Shown here one piece after another: positions 1 to 29,933 of a stretch of 64,000 bases of DNA. The position numbers and the translations under genes are program-made. The notes under the pieces are model-generated. The model was not told the DNA's origin. It made no database searches and saw only the letters and a list, made by a program, of their open reading frames with translations. This DNA is from Symbiodinium natans. Lineage: Eukaryota > Sar > Dinophyceae > Suessiales > Symbiodiniaceae. Each line of letters begins with the position of its first letter. Position 1 is the stretch's first letter. Where the stretch lies: NCBI GenBank assembly GCA_905221605.1, contig CAJNDS010002108.1, positions 563,909 through 627,908 on the forward strand, written 5' to 3'.

Positions 1-18742
<18,742 letters not shown>

Positions 18743-20457
18743 GTTGCGGGGCGTGGGTGTGGGTATGTGTGTGCGTGTACGTTTGAAGCAGTCGCCATGC
18801 ATGCGATTTATAACTCAACCAGTCGAGCGCAGCAAGGAGGCACAGAGACACAGGCCAGTGGTGGATATCCGTGCAGCAAAGTGATGGTGTTAAGCATCGA
18901 GTAGCATACGCTGTGCATTCGTGTATCCTTGCTATAAAGTATCTCGCTGTCAGACCGAACGGTTAGTCAACACGCTCAACACCGCTCAACACACTGACCA
19001 TTCATCTCTGGAGCGAGATGGAGCGAGCAAAATCTTGGTCAATCAATAGCAAAGCACTCGAAGTACCGTGATGCAGAATGAGCATGTTGGTGTGAAGAGA
19101 GAGATCTTTGTGCAGCAGTGACGACTGCATGTGACCTTCTAAAAGAGCAGTTCGTTGCCAGGTAAGCATTCAACAGCAAACCCGACCCTTAAGACATGTT
19201 CGTTCACAACATCTCATGTGTTCACCGTCAACCTCCACGAGCTTGCCCCGCTTCTTCTATCAGTTCACTTCCTCTCCCTCTGGCAGAACAAAACGCGTTC
19301 AGTACTTGTGGCGTGGCACGGAGCACTGTAGGTCACTGTAGGTCTACAGGGTGTTCCGACAACAAGTGCCCGTTCCCCGGAAGGCTGGGCTCTGAACCTT
19401 GACAAAGTCAGCAAGTGGCCTGGCTGCACTTTAGAATTTTGGCAGGCAAGTTACCAAAAGCTTCAAGTTCCCTAGCGGAGAACCTTCCTAGTGAACCGAA
19501 GTTCGAGCGAAAATGCCACTGTGGAGTGCTACTACTGTGGAGATGGAGTTCAAGGAGCCTTGAGCTTTTCTTGAATTTCGAAGTCCCAATGGTCGGACTG
19601 ACAGGTCGGCAGGAGGCCCAAACTGGCCCAAACACCAAACATTCGACCCTGCCTGCCCCCCGCTCCCCCCACCCCTCCCCTCCGTTCTCTCTCCGTCGTT
19701 CTCAGTGACGGGAGCGGACTGGAAGCCTAGCGGGACCAACCCTGGCACCCCAAGTGCAATGCCATTTTTGGGGTCTGCACTCCCATCCACTCCCTTCGAA
19801 CTGGTGTCTGTGGGGCACATGCCGGGAGCAGCGAAGTCCATCCACCGATGGTCGGGACTAAGGAGGTGTGGGAAAGCGAGGGGGTGTGTCGATCCTGCCC
19901 GTGGCCCGTGGCAAGCTAGCAGATAATTCACAACAGCCAATGCTACAGCCCGTTCAAAAACCCTCACAAAGGTACGGTTCGCTGTACCACGGGCACCGTG
20001 CTCGACCTTTGCCCTTCTCGGTGGAGCTTCCAGGTGGGCAGCCCTTTCGCATGGATTGTTGTTTGTTCAAGCTATGCTTACATGAAAAATGTAGCTACAT
20101 TACCGTCATAATAGTGAGCTACTTGCCAAAACCCGGTAATCGAAACAGTTGCTTGTGGAGGTCGCGGTTTCCCTTTGCAGTTTGCAGGGCCTTTGTTGGC
20201 ATGACGGTCGAGGCCCTGACAAGACATGTAGAAAGGCCGATTTAAACAGCACTACTCCTATATTGAGAGCCGCTTCTGTGTGCTTGCGCCGTTCTGCTGC
20301 CTCGCTCAGTCTTGGAGACAGCGTCTCCCCTTCCCAAACTCCAGAATGTTCCTGAAGACGAAAGACACCGAAAGCGACATTGTGACGGTCTAGAAAACCA
20401 AAGACATGTGAAGAGAGCCTAAACGAAGCCCTGAAGAGCTCGTTATCACGAGCCAGG
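18743..20457 (+). other. Stretch with no supported gene
   Basis: No exon chain, RNA gene or repeat is convincing. A minus-strand open frame at 19488-19967 (159 codons) has no recognisable features and is not called. Confidence 0.4.
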
Positions 20458-20554
20458 ATCTGTGACTTGGGCCGCGGATTTGCCCCAACGGCGGTCGTGG
20501 ACTTCCAGGCATGGATGAGCTGCCCTGGGTTTTGGTTCAGGGGTGAGGGGCGCG
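20458..20554 (+). CDS. Possible exon ending at a TTTAGGG array
   Basis: GCCAG|G opens a frame reading ICDLGRGFAPTAVVDFQAW, then MSCPGFWF, to GGGCGCG before GTTTAGGG. The frame is open to the array and the acceptor is acceptable. The product is unrecognised. Confidence 0.3.
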
Positions 20555-20590
20555 GTTTAGGGTTTAGGGTTTAAGGTTTAGGGTTTAGGG
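20554..20590. repeat. TTTAGGG array
   Basis: About five units. GTTTAGG at 20555 could serve as the 5' splice site of the preceding exon. Confidence 0.85.
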
Positions 20591-21150
20591 GAGAAGGGCT
20601 CAGGATGGCGCAGGGTTTCATGCGGGACTTATACGAACTTCAGGGGTTAGCATGTCGTGTTTTTTGGGATTGTGGCACAGCATGTGTGTTGGTGTCGCGG
20701 GACCTCTGAAAGCTGAATATCCTTTTAGGTTTGGCTTTCGTAGGATTGAATGAGGTGTTCGCGAATGCTTTTGTTGATCTATTTCTTCTGGTGCACTAGC
20801 TTGCACCGCATGCTGTACAACTGCAACAAATTGCACAAGAATGCCCAAGGATCTGTGTTAAAGAGTCCCTGGCCTTTTTGCAAGACCGTGCCGTTCGGGG
20901 TGTCATATTGAACTTGCATGGCTGACATACGTGGCGAGAGCATGTCGTTACTACTGCAAGCAGAAACGCATCTCATGCAGCTCTAGTTGAACTTACCCCT
21001 CCAGAGCACAAGCTGTTCCAAATCGGCCGGCCCTTCCATGTCAATTGCTCATATAACTCTGCCACATCCCGAGGGCCTTAAACATGCCCAAATCCAGCGG
21101 CAGCTGCCAGGAACTGGAACCTTTTCGCGGGCAGAATTTCTTTTGCAGCG

Positions 21151-21210
21151 GCTGGCGAAGGCAGGATTGGCGAGGGGAACCCAAAAGCTTGTGAAACCCG
21201 GTCATGCGGT
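21151..21210 (+). CDS. Possible exon (RLAKAGLARGTQKLVKPGHA)
   Basis: TTTTGCAG followed by CGGCTGGCG starts a frame reading RLAKAGLARGTQKLVKPGHA, then GTGCAA. The acceptor is good and the peptide is basic and plausible. The product is unrecognised. Confidence 0.3.
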
Positions 21211-21543
21211 GCAAAATAAACTGAAGCACAAACAACTGGTGGTAGCATGGCAGAAGCAGCTTACTCACTGACTAACAGCAGCGAAAACATGGTGCATGAG
21301 TTAGGTCCTATCGTACTGCTGTTGGTGAGAGTTAAATGTATGGTTCCTTATCCAGTTCCTCATCCATACTGTGGGTATATGTGGGGTGCCCTTCGGGAAA
21401 TACTAGTAAACGGGACCCCGCTTCACGACGATAGGCTTTTCGGATCTGCGCCACGCAGTGAAACGACTTCTTTGGCCAGGACAAGGATGCTACAGAAGAG
21501 ACATCGCTACGAGCTGCTGGCACGCAGAGTCCTGAGCCTGCAG

Positions 21544-21572
21544 ATAAACCCTAAACCCTAAAACCCTAAACC
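21544..21572. repeat. CCCTAAA array upstream of a possible acceptor
   Basis: Four units. TTCACAG follows at 21590-21596 and opens a possible exon of about 63 nt with two competing open frames, ending near GTCTAC at 21660. The frame cannot be chosen. Confidence 0.8.
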
Positions 21573-21659
21573 CTTGGCTAAACCCACTCTTCACAGGGAA
21601 GGTTCAAGGTCCACAAACTTAGAAAACCCCTTCACATTACGCCCCAGTTCGACGTCTGT

Positions 21660-23419
21660 GAAGTCTACTCTACAATGTAGACATAAGCTTGGTAAAGTAT
21701 CTTGTCATGGTAGTAAAAAATGCGAGCAAAAGCTGCAATTTGAACCAATAGCCATCCAGCAAGGTTAACGTACAGGCGTTATTTTGTGGAGAGCTATGCG
21801 CATCATTATCCTCGTCATGCTTTTGTGATGCTGAAGCTGCCAGGTGGTGCTGGTCGCAGGCATCGAGTATCAGCATGCCTTAAGAGATTGACTTGAGGGT
21901 TTAGGCCTGCCCAATCCCTGGAAACCTGCAGCATAGCCCCTCAAGCAAAACAACTTCAGAACGACTACTGTACAGTAGCCTCTGAAACCTTGATTGAAAC
22001 GTCCGAAGCTCGACCCAAAAACCCTTTAGCCCTCTGTCCGCCCAGAGATTCACTTTGTGGAAAGCACGAGCAGTTGCTTTTCCAGAGCTCTCTGCCGAAG
22101 GCGAAAGAATCCGATGAGCAGCAGTACTCGCATCCCGAATTCGTGCCCAGAGCCTGACGGACAGTACTGCGCAAGCCACGGTGCACGAAACTAGCGCTGC
22201 GCAGCACCGAGTATCGAGGAAGCTGCGGAGCAGCGCTCACAGTCCTTGGAAATTTGTCGGGATCGACGTGTAGAGTTTGTAGTCCCGCACAAAAAGGAGT
22301 TTCGTCTTCTTGGCGAAGTTCACAGAATGTGAAAGATAACAAACGAGCATTGGCGAACGATTGCTCGTGCGCCACACTGGCCCACGTAGGCAGGAGAGAC
22401 CAGCGCAGCGAACCGCGCGCTATTGGCTAAGCATGAGAGGAAAATTTGGGAATGTTTTTGGTGCAGACCGCCACCATGCACCTTAATGAGCATTCGAGAT
22501 GCTTCCAGGAGGATGCAAATCTAGCATTTGCGGAAGGGCGCCAGAGTGATCTATCCCTTCATGGCATCATGACCACAATCTGAAAGCTACATGTCGTCTT
22601 GCGCAGGTGTCCAAAACCTTCTGGCATGGCCAGGCTGGCACCAAAGCATCCAAGGGGCTGCTGAGCTGTTTCTGAAGAAAGGCTTCTGCAACAGCAAGGA
22701 ATGACAATCTGCTGCCCTGTTCTTCATGTCGAGATAGAGATTGAGATGCGCACCCGGAACCCTGCCTCGGTTTAGACTGGTAGGTGGCTGGGCTGCTGGT
22801 GAACTTAGATCCCAGCAGCCCCAACGCCTGCAGCCCAGTGTTCCAGAACTTAGCCATGAGGTTGCCGGATGAACATCGAGTGAACTGTGTTAGTATATTT
22901 AGTATATTTGTTAGTATATTGAGTATTGTTGTATATTTAGTATGATGTTACATGGCAGGGCATGCAAGACATCCGCGGCCCCGACTCTAACCCAGACGAC
23001 GTCATCGTCACTTTCTGGGGATCTTCGTATCAAGGCCAACACGGTGAGCCTCTTCATCAATGGAGTTCGGGCATCACAGCTTCTGCCTCAGCTTTCGTGT
23101 AACGTAAAGAGAGGGCGGGCCGAAAAGAGAAAAAGGTATGACTTATCAATCTGAGATGTCCCAGAAATTTGAAATACATTTCGTCCTTGCGGTTCTTTTC
23201 AAGGGCCGAGATGCACCCTAAACCTGTCCTTGCTCCTGGGAAGTTCTACCCGCCACCCTCGTCCGCACAACCACATTCCAAACGTCCAAGCGTCGTTGAG
23301 AATGAGAACAGGCGACCTGGTGTGGTAGAATAAGTACTGGCAATACTCCCCTATGGTCCCTTTATAAATTGTACTCGAAGAACCCCCCAAAATCCTATTC
23401 TAATTACTCAGGCCCCTCT
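21660..23419 (+). other. Stretch with no supported exon
   Basis: A + frame at 22959-23100 reads MQDIRGPDSNPDDVIVTFWG and contains a possible donor (GTGAGC near 23042). I could not define it. Minus-strand frames of about 90-136 codons in 21.9-22.9 kb look like chance. Confidence 0.3.
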
Positions 23420-23480
23420 ACCCTAAACCCTAAATCCTAAACACTAAACCTAAACCTTAAACCCTAAACCCTAAACCCTA
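23420..23480. repeat. CCCTAAA array upstream of exon 23516
   Basis: About eight partly degenerate units (also CCTAAAT and CACTAAA), ending 35 nt before the acceptor. Confidence 0.9.
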
Positions 23481-23515
23481 TATTACATGTGTGTTTGATG
23501 CACTGCCCGCTCCAG

Positions 23516-23581
23516 GCCACAAAAGCTGCCCGAGTCCATGCTCGGCAAGGCTGGCAAGGGGACCTGGGATGTTGAGTTTGG
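23516..23581 (+). CDS. Unrecognised exon bracketed by telomere-like arrays
   Basis: CTCCAG|G opens an exon reading PQKLPESMLGKAGKGTWDVEF. The sequence then runs straight into GGTTTAGGG, so GT at 23582 is the likely donor and is itself part of the array. The exon is 66 nt. An alternative frame stops early. Confidence 0.4.
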
Positions 23582-23657
23582 GTTTAGGGTTTAGGGTTTA
23601 GGTTTTAGGATTTAGGGTTTAGGGTTCAGGGTTTAGGGTTCAGGGGTTCAGGGTTTA
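23581..23657. repeat. TTTAGGG/TTCAGGG array whose first unit supplies the donor
   Basis: About eleven units with variants TTCAGGG and TTTAGGA, starting at the splice donor of exon 23516-23581. Confidence 0.9.
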
Positions 23658-24601
23658 CCGGCAGCTGCCGGTTTCAGGTGGTAGGTGGCCAGGTGGCTCC
23701 TTTTGTTTGCGCAGGCAATGTTGCGCAAGAGGTAGGAGGGCAGAAGGGCCTGGTGCAAGGCCGCAGGCTTTGCGAGGGTGGTGCTTAAAAGACTCCGAAG
23801 TCTCAGAGCTCCATTATCAGACCCTGGGCCTTATTATATATATATATATATATATTGCAACTTCATGCGCGAACTTCAGCCTCCACATGCGGGCAATCGG
23901 CGCATCCTGCAGTACGATATCAAAGAACTATAAGCCCTACAAAAGCATACTCTCGACCAGTATAGACAGACTTGTAGTTGTCAAACGAAAGCCTTCCCAA
24001 GTACTGGCTATATTGAAGCTCTTGCCATACGGTGCCGGATGTTAGATTTGCGGTGATAGGGCTTTAATGGTTTCAGAGCTCTTCAGGTCTGGGGCACACT
24101 GCAAAAGCCAGGCATTGTTTCCTGCAATCACGTTCCGCAACGTCACGGTGCAGGCGACCCGCGGGAGAGAAGGTTGCCAGAGTGCATGTCAACATTTCGT
24201 TCCCTAAACCCTAAACCCTATACCCTAATTTTAAGTTACTTGCACCAATGAGAAGAGGACAGGTCGAAATGTCTGGAGTCTGGTGTGTCTACTTAACTGG
24301 TACAGGCCGTTCAAGGTCAGACCGAAAACCTGGGTGACTGCTTTCGTGCTTTGGTTGGCTCAGTGTTCAAGCCTGGCTAGTGGGATCGCTTAATGACCGT
24401 GTAACTGTTGGTTGTACTTGCCTTTCATACTTTGGAGATGGTTGCATAGCAGGTCCTGCGCTGGATCTGCTGTATTCCGAACAACAGCAGCCATGGATGT
24501 CTCAGCGCGCAGGAATTCTTGCTGCATCTAACACGAAACCTTTTTCGCCCTGCAGCCTCTTGGCACCGGCAGAAGGCGTCCAGAGCATGCCGAGGCTGCA
24601 G

Positions 24602-24649
24602 GTGAAGATCTTGCTTGGCCAAGTGGAAGATGAAAGGCCGCTTTGGAAG
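24602..24649 (+). CDS. Unrecognised exon (VKILLGQVEDERPLWK)
   Basis: GGCTGCAG|GTG opens an exon encoding VKILLGQVEDERPLWK, then AAG|GCGAGA (GC donor). It is phase 0 at both ends and is possibly the first exon seen of the second gene. Confidence 0.4.
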
Positions 24650-25038
24650 GCGAGAGCGCGTGCCGGCGGAGTTTGAGAAGAGCAAGCTTGTACACAAGTG
24701 TGGCCTCCTTCTCACATCTGAATTGCAATTGGACTCAGCTCAGTAGGATGGCCTCCATGAGACGCATGTTGCCCAACAAGGGCTGTGCTGAGAACTGGGC
24801 AATCGGCAGAGCTTGGGTTCATGCCACGCGGCATGACGCCTTCATGATACCTTCATGTTGACGGCCACCAGGGGTTCCCAAGAAACAAGTGGGGCGCTGC
24901 AAGCACCATAATTGCAGGCAAGGATCCTTCCATCGATGAACAGGCATGCTGGCTGAGCAGCCTTGGACTGTCATCGTGTGGGTGCATGCAGGGTTTACGA
25001 GAGACAGCATCTACCCCCAACCCTTCCCCAACCTCCAG

Positions 25039-25094
25039 ATGCTTTGATGGCAGCTGCCGTCTTGCAAGGTGCACTTCGGCGCGGCTCCTTTGAG
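25039..25094 (+). CDS. Exon ending at a GC donor before a TTTAGGG array
   Basis: CCTCCAG|AT opens an exon reading ALMAAAVLQGALRRGSFE, then GAG|GCCTGTTTAGGG. The peptide is helical and repeat-like. The array runs from 25099 to 25160. Confidence 0.4.
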
Positions 25095-25098
25095 GCCT

Positions 25099-25160
25099 GT
25101 TTAGGGTTTAGGGTTTAAGGGTTAAGGGTTGAGGGTTTAGGGTTTAGGGTTTAGGGTTTA
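25099..25160. repeat. TTTAGGG array
   Basis: About nine units, some lengthened to TTTAAGGG, beginning five nt after the donor at 25095. Confidence 0.9.
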
Positions 25161-25912
25161 CTATACACGAATCATGGCAGAGGGGATGCAAGAAGCAGGG
25201 CTTGGCTTTTGTAGTGGCAGAGCAGTTGTGTGAGGGCTGAACATGCTTGACGGAAGTATGTGTCGCCTCGACCATAAGACAAGTCCCGTCTCTAAACTTG
25301 GCCCTGTCCAACACATGAAGTGAACTTTCCAACATCCTGCAAAAAAAACCTTCAGCCTTGCAGAATTGTCCTTGTCGTGTCAGAGTGCCTTCACCCTGGG
25401 CTAGGCCGCTGCCGTTCAAGTGCCACACCTGGCAGGAGGTGCAGAAAACACACAGTGAGGCAGGAGGGTTCCCAAGGGCTCCCCCCTCCACATGGAGCTC
25501 TTGAACATCGCTCAAGTGCAAAGCCTAAGCCCTAAACAGCAGCGCAACTTAACATCACGTGTGCTTCCGACTAGCGAGGCCCCACCATGTGCACTGGCCA
25601 GCCCAATTGCTACGCCGACCTCCGGCCTGAACCGAAAGTAAGCCCTCTTCCACCAGGTGAGAACATCACCTGTGCCCAAAGATGGCAAATACCAGGCCGG
25701 AAGATCTCATTTCTGTAAGCGGGACTGCACGCAAGGTTGATTAAGCGCGACCAGAACCCAGAGCAGATTTTTTCGGGGGGCGGGGGATCAGTCAGTGAGT
25801 TAGCGTGCCCGAAGGTGTCCTACAAAGTTGGTTGCCTCATCAGCTCTGCGACACATAGCGAGGGTCAAGCTTGCCACAGACACTCATACTCAAGCACAAG
25901 TGTTGCTCGAAG

Positions 25913-26036
25913 GTGCTCTTGCCAGTGGGCCTACCGGACGAAGCCACTTTCGACTGGGTGGACCAGTTCTTGTCCAAGAACAAGCCGGGGCCTTTTGGGG
26001 GCTGGACGGAGGAAAAGTGGCGCGTGGATGGCATAG
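25913..26036 (+). CDS. Unrecognised protein, gene 2: exon with FDWVDQFLSKNKPGPFGGW
   Basis: CTCGAAG|GTG opens a 124-nt exon reading VLLPVGLPDEATFDWVDQFL, then SKNKPGPFGGWTEEKW and RVDGI, plus one base. The donor is GTCATG. The one-base remainder pairs with the two-base start of the next exon to give Asp, so the phases fit. Trp/Pro-rich composition makes a real protein likely. No family was recognised. Confidence 0.5.
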
Positions 26037-26284
26037 GTCATGCTATGGTGGTGGTCGTGTTGCCTAGCGCCATGAGCTCCAAAATGAGGAGGGGGGGAGG
26101 GAGCTGCAACCAGAACAGACTAATTCAAAGATGCTGAGAATGCTGAACTTTTTTGCCGGCTCTGAAGCCCAGCAAGAGTGCACGGGGCAGGCTGATGATG
26201 TTCGTATGGTTGGTCGGCTCAAGTCCAAACCGCACAACGCTGAGAGGCTTTGAAGGTTCTGAGACCCGAACTTGTTGCCCACAG

Positions 26285-26370
26285 ACCCTGCAGCCGAAGT
26301 ATGCCCCGAAGTGCTACATCAGCTGCTGAGGAACTACACTGAGATTAGCGACCGCTCGATCCTCGACTGG
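26285..26370 (+). CDS. Gene 2 exon (EVCPEVLHQLLRNYTEISDR)
   Basis: CCCACAG|AC opens an exon reading PAAEVCPEVLHQLLRNYTEI, then SDRSILDW, followed by GCCGCC (GC donor). Its start phase matches the previous exon. The frame stays open for 22 more codons after the proposed donor, so the end is uncertain. Confidence 0.45.
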
Positions 26371-26810
26371 GCCGCCCTTCCGACACGCTTGTGGCAGCTC
26401 TTGGCCGGAAGAACCCGGAATCTCTGACTCTGGAATCTGTCGACTTATTGTTTGCCTTGTCTTATACCAGCTTCTCCCTGGGTGAACTTGGTGCTGTCTC
26501 CAACCCTCGCCAGAACAAAAGTGGTCTTCAGCGATCTGGCGGCTACGTGAAGAGGTCCCTCAAAGTCTGGGGGGGGGGGGGGGGGGGGCGGGGGGCGTGT
26601 TTCGAGCATGCGTCCGCGCGTGAGCTCATGTGATCTGTTTCCTCGCTGGAGTCATCACGTCAGCCAGGGTCGGCAAGTTCAGTCACATGATGATAATCAT
26701 TTATGAGCAATAATACAATATCAATAGTAATAGTAATCATAGCAAAAAAATGGTATCAATAATAATGTTGCCTCTGAAGTCCCTCAAAAACCGGCCTTGT
26801 TCAGACCCAG

Positions 26811-26882
26811 AAGCTGCCGAGGAGCTCCCATGACCATCCGGAGATGAATTTCGGACTGCCGCTGATGGATGAGCCATGGCTG
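26811..26882 (+). CDS. Gene 2 exon before a long TTTAGGG array
   Basis: GACCCAG|AAG opens an exon reading KLPRSSHDHPEMNFGLPLMD, then EPWL. GATTCTTTAGGG follows, fitting a GA donor in phase 0 directly before the array at 26889-26999. Confidence 0.4.
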
Positions 26883-26888
26883 GATTCT

Positions 26889-26999
26889 TTAGGGTTTAGG
26901 GTTTAGGGTTCAGGGTTTAGGGTTTAGGGTTTAGGGTTCAGGGTTTAGGGTTTAGGGTTTAGGGTTTAGGGTTTAGGGTTTAGGGTTTAGGGTTTAGGG
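26889..26999. repeat. Long TTTAGGG array
   Basis: About sixteen units with two TTCAGGG variants. It is among the longest uninterrupted arrays in the window. Confidence 0.95.
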
Positions 27000-27140
27000 G
27001 GGTGACCTTCTCGTTGCGGCTGCATGGGCTTCCAAGGACTACAGTGTCAGCAAAGCCCCGTACTCAGAGTGCATCCGTTGAGCATCTCTCTGGATAATTC
27101 GAAATTATAGGTTGATTCTTTATGCATGTTTGGGGGGGCA

Positions 27141-27232
27141 CACACACACACACCCACACCCACCCACCCACCCACCCACCCACCCACCCACCCACCCACC
27201 CACCCACCCACCCGCCGGCGCGCGCGCGCGCA
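27141..27232. repeat. (CA)n and (CCCA)n microsatellite
   Basis: CACACA is followed by about eighteen CCCA units and a short CG run. The His/Pro and Val/Gly frames here are artefacts. Confidence 0.9.
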
Positions 27233-27493
27233 CTCGCTTAGACCGATGGCAACGCCGAGACCAGGTGCTGAAAGCCTTCGCCACAGTTTTGCCTCGCAAC
27301 TTCATCATTGCTGAGGCCAAAGCGTGTTGCCAACAAAAATCTGCGTTGCTGAGAGGAGCTTTGCTTCTGAACACGGCTGTAGGATGCTGCAGGAGTATGG
27401 ACAGTGTGACGTCAGGACAGCCCCTCACCATCTAGTTCATAATCAGCAGTCTACCAGTCTGTGTCAATTTGAGCCTTTTTGAGCCTAGTACAT

Positions 27494-27590
27494 TGGGATG
27501 TTCCCCTTAAACTAACAGTCCTTAAACAGGACTATGGTACCCCTATTATCATCCCTATTAAGGACTGTTAGTATAATGGAGAACATCCCA
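27494..27590. mobile_element. Introner-like inverted-repeat element, copy 1
   Basis: The left end TGGGATGTTCCCCTTAAACT plus AACAGTCCTTA is an inverted copy of the right end TAAGGACTGTTAGTATAATG plus GAGAACATCCCA. A second member lies at 54061-54160. It ends ten nt before the acceptor CTTGTACAG of exon 27601-27672. Confidence 0.65.
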
Positions 27591-27600
27591 ACTTGTACAG

Positions 27601-27672
27601 GTGAAGAACAACCTTCTGGCGGACGAGCGACAGAAGACCCTGGCACGCTTTCCGAGCCACTGCTACACGAAG
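27601..27672 (+). CDS. Gene 2 exon (VKNNLLADERQKTLARFPSH)
   Basis: TTGTACAG|GTG opens an exon reading VKNNLLADERQKTLARFPSH, then CYTK, ending AAG|GCAAGG (GC donor). It is 72 nt, phase 0 at both ends. Confidence 0.5.
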
Positions 27673-27947
27673 GCAAGGCATGTCAGCACAGAATGTCAGG
27701 GGAGGGTGTGTACGATGCTTCAGATGCTTTGGAACCTCCTCCAAAGACTCACAGATGGGATGTAGAGTGATGCAGGGCTCAGGATATGGCCCTTTCCACA
27801 AGAAAGAATCGTGTTTTTGTTTGTGCTGCAAGTGCTGAACCAAGCCAGAAACTCTGCTTTTACACAGCCTAAAGCCACGAAGCCTCTGACAGTCCGAAGC
27901 GCATTTGCCAAGCTAGCATTCGGTTAGAGCCCTTCTCTTTGAAGCAG

Positions 27948-28004
27948 GAAGTGCGAGTGCTGGTTGGGGAGCCAGCCGCGGATTACAAGACCTTCATCCA
28001 GGAG
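27948..28004 (+). CDS. Gene 2 exon (EVRVLVGEPAADYKTFIQE)
   Basis: TGAAGCAG|GAA opens an exon encoding EVRVLVGEPAADYKTFIQE, then GAG|GCCATG (GC donor). It is 57 nt, phase 0, and joins in frame to the exons on both sides. Confidence 0.5.
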
Positions 28005-28068
28005 GCCATGGGAGCACTCACTTGACAGAAATCTGTCAGCTTCATGTACCGGAAGGCCTTCTGTTGAG

Positions 28069-28173
28069 TGTGACCCCTCCCTGCGCTACTTGGAGGTCAT
28101 GCTGAAAGAGAAAAAGGAGAAAGCTGAAGCCGAAATGAAGAGGAAAAAGGCACCAGGGAATCAGGAACGTGTC
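28069..28173 (+). CDS. Gene 2 exon, charged helical segment
   Basis: GTTGAG|TGT opens an exon reading CDPSLRYLEVMLKEKKEKAE, then AEMKRKKAPGNQERV, followed by a textbook donor GTAAGT at 28174. It is 105 nt, phase 0. The Lys/Glu pattern suggests a helix or coiled coil. Confidence 0.55.
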
Positions 28174-28412
28174 GTAAGTTGGAGACGTATAGATCTTAGG
28201 GCCTGCCGATGTTGTCGACTCGGTTGCATGCGCATCACTGCTCAATTCCCACAAAGCCTCAGCAAGCATCGCCTGACAACGCGGCATGCTTGTGGCCGCT
28301 ACCCCAAAATGCAGAGCCCACGGGAAGTCTTCTAAAAAGTAAAGTATATCCTTCTGCTCCAACTTTCTGTTTTCGCAACCTTGATGTTTCTCACGGCTCG
28401 TCCCTCTTGCAG

Positions 28413-28447
28413 GCGGAAGCTGTTGCAAAGCAGGCTGAGGAAGAGAG
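28413..28447 (+). CDS. Gene 2 exon, coiled coil (AEAVAKQAEEER)
   Basis: CTTGCAG|GCG opens an exon reading AEAVAKQAEEE plus two bases, then GCGAAA (GC donor). The two left-over bases join the single base of the next exon to make Arg. Confidence 0.5.
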
Positions 28448-28612
28448 GCGAAAGAAGCACCTCGCTCAGTTAAACTCCTGAAAGGGTTTGCTGTGACCTG
28501 GAGGTCTGCTGTAAACAGCAGCGTGGAACATGAATGGCAAAGGTGTGAGGAGGAACTAAGCTCGCAGAGTGCTATTTTAACACTTTTGTTCCTCAGAACC
28601 TATCAGACTGAG

Positions 28613-28652
28613 GCGTCTCGAAGAGCAGAAGCAGCGTGCCGAAGCTGCGAAG
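28613..28652 (+). CDS. Gene 2 exon, coiled coil (RLEEQKQRAEAAK)
   Basis: ACTGAG|G plus thirteen codons read RLEEQKQRAEAAK, ending AAG|GCGGAT (GC donor). Joined to the previous exon it gives AEEERRLEEQKQRAEAAK, a continuous coiled coil, which supports both junctions. Confidence 0.5.
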
Positions 28653-28759
28653 GCGGATGCTCTCATTGCTCTTCCCTGTCTGCGCCCCTGAATTCCCCTG
28701 AGATACCGTGAGCCAGGGCTTTTATTCCATAGGCAGTTCTGTGTCAGGGGCTTCCCGAG

Positions 28760-28970
28760 GATTCTCTGACTAGTTTTAGTAGTAACAGCAAGTGGGTTAG
28801 TAGAGTAACAGGAAATGGACGCAGAAAGAGCATGCAGCGGAGATCGGAATCGTCGTTGTGTTCGTTGTGTTGTAGTAGTCGTCGTCGTGGTAGTGGTCGG
28901 GGTCCGGGTAGGGCTGGTGCTAGTGCTAGTACTAGGACTGGTCGTTGTCGTCGTCGTCGTAGCAAACAAC
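28760..28970. repeat. Degenerate trinucleotide repeat (AGT/CGT/GGT type)
   Basis: Imperfect AGT, CGT and GGT triplets run through this intronic stretch. It is a weaker relative of the composite tract at 14511-15054. Confidence 0.6.
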
Positions 28971-29233
28971 GTTTAACACGGTGCCATGCTCGACATGCTG
29001 GACATGGCGACACACGTTTGAGTAGGATGCCCCGTGTCATATGTAGCATTCCTGGCGCAACTGCCCGATTCTGGCCGAAGAGTCTCAAACCAGAATAGTT
29101 CTGATACCCTTCTTGGCATGCTTTCTGCCTCAGGACGGAAATGGGGCAGAAGGCGCCCTGCACCATGGCGTAGCCTAGGGCCTGGGTTGAGGTTGGAATC
29201 ATGCTTAAACATCTAGATGGTCACTATCTACAG

Positions 29234-29290
29234 TCCCAAACTAACTTGCGCAAAGCCCTCGTCGAAGTGTCGCCTGGAACGGCTGCTGAG
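29234..29290 (+). CDS. Gene 2 exon (SQTNLRKALVEVSPGTAAE)
   Basis: CTACAG|TCC opens an exon encoding SQTNLRKALVEVSPGTAAE, then GAG|GTGAAG. It is 57 nt, phase 0 at both ends. Confidence 0.45.
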
Positions 29291-29362
29291 GTGAAGAGTT
29301 CGGGCTAGCGGTCTCAAGCTCCGGGTGGTGTCCTCCAGGGTGTCGGTTTAAGCTCGTGGCAG

Positions 29363-29451
29363 GAGGCGAAGAGGAGCCAAAAGATGAGAAAGAGGAGGGC
29401 AAAGAAGAGGAGCAGCAAGAGGAAAAGGAAGAAGCTAAGGAGGAAGAGAAG
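29363..29451 (+). CDS. Gene 2 exon, acidic Glu/Lys-rich
   Basis: GGCAG opens a stretch reading GEEEPKDEKEEGKEEEQQEE, then KEEAKEEEK, ending AAG|GCAAAT (GC donor). The acceptor is ambiguous. Starting at GAG of EPKDEK (29374) would keep phase 0 with the previous exon. The segment is highly acidic, low complexity and probably disordered or single helix. Confidence 0.5.
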
Positions 29452-29740
29452 GCAAATCGAGTGTTGACATGACAGGGTTTGCCTTTGAGATTTGTGGTGT
29501 CGATGGAGTATGACGGAATCTCCCACAGAATGCAGCTGACGTCGCCGTTAGTTGAGAGGAACATCTTTGCCAGAGGTGGCAAACTTTAAACAGAGATCAT
29601 ACCGGCATCCTGGCAATGCTTTAGATGAGAAGTGGGTCGCAATGAGAGCATCTTACTTGTCCTGCACGTGGTCGATATAAATTTTGCAGACTGCCCATGT
29701 TATCTCACTCATAAGCTCACCACATTGATGGTGTCGCCAG

Positions 29741-29773
29741 GCGGAAGAAGCGAAAGATGAGCCCATGGAGGAG
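29741..29773 (+). CDS. Gene 2 micro-exon (AEEAKDEPMEE)
   Basis: TCGCCAG|GCG opens a 33-nt exon encoding AEEAKDEPMEE, then GAG|GCTTGA (GC donor). It is phase 0 and continues the acidic segment. Confidence 0.5.
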
Positions 29774-29904
29774 GCTTGATGTTTAGCTATGCACTGCATG
29801 AAGGTTTGTCCCCCCAAAAGATCAAGTTTCGCCGCCTGTAGTGCCCAGTGCAACCTGTTTAACGGCAGAATGCTGTGTTCTGGTGGTCCGTATGCCAGGT
29901 CCAG

Positions 29905-29933
29905 GTGGCTCTGACGGAAGAGGAGAAGAAGAC
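29905..29933 (+). CDS. Gene 2 micro-exon (VALTEEEKK)
   Basis: GTCCAG|GTG opens a 29-nt exon encoding VALTEEEKK plus AC. GCTTTG (GC donor) follows. The AC joins the A of the next exon to give Thr, reading EEEKKTLCLPKPEDM across the junction. The frame also stays open past the donor, so an unspliced reading exists. Confidence 0.45.
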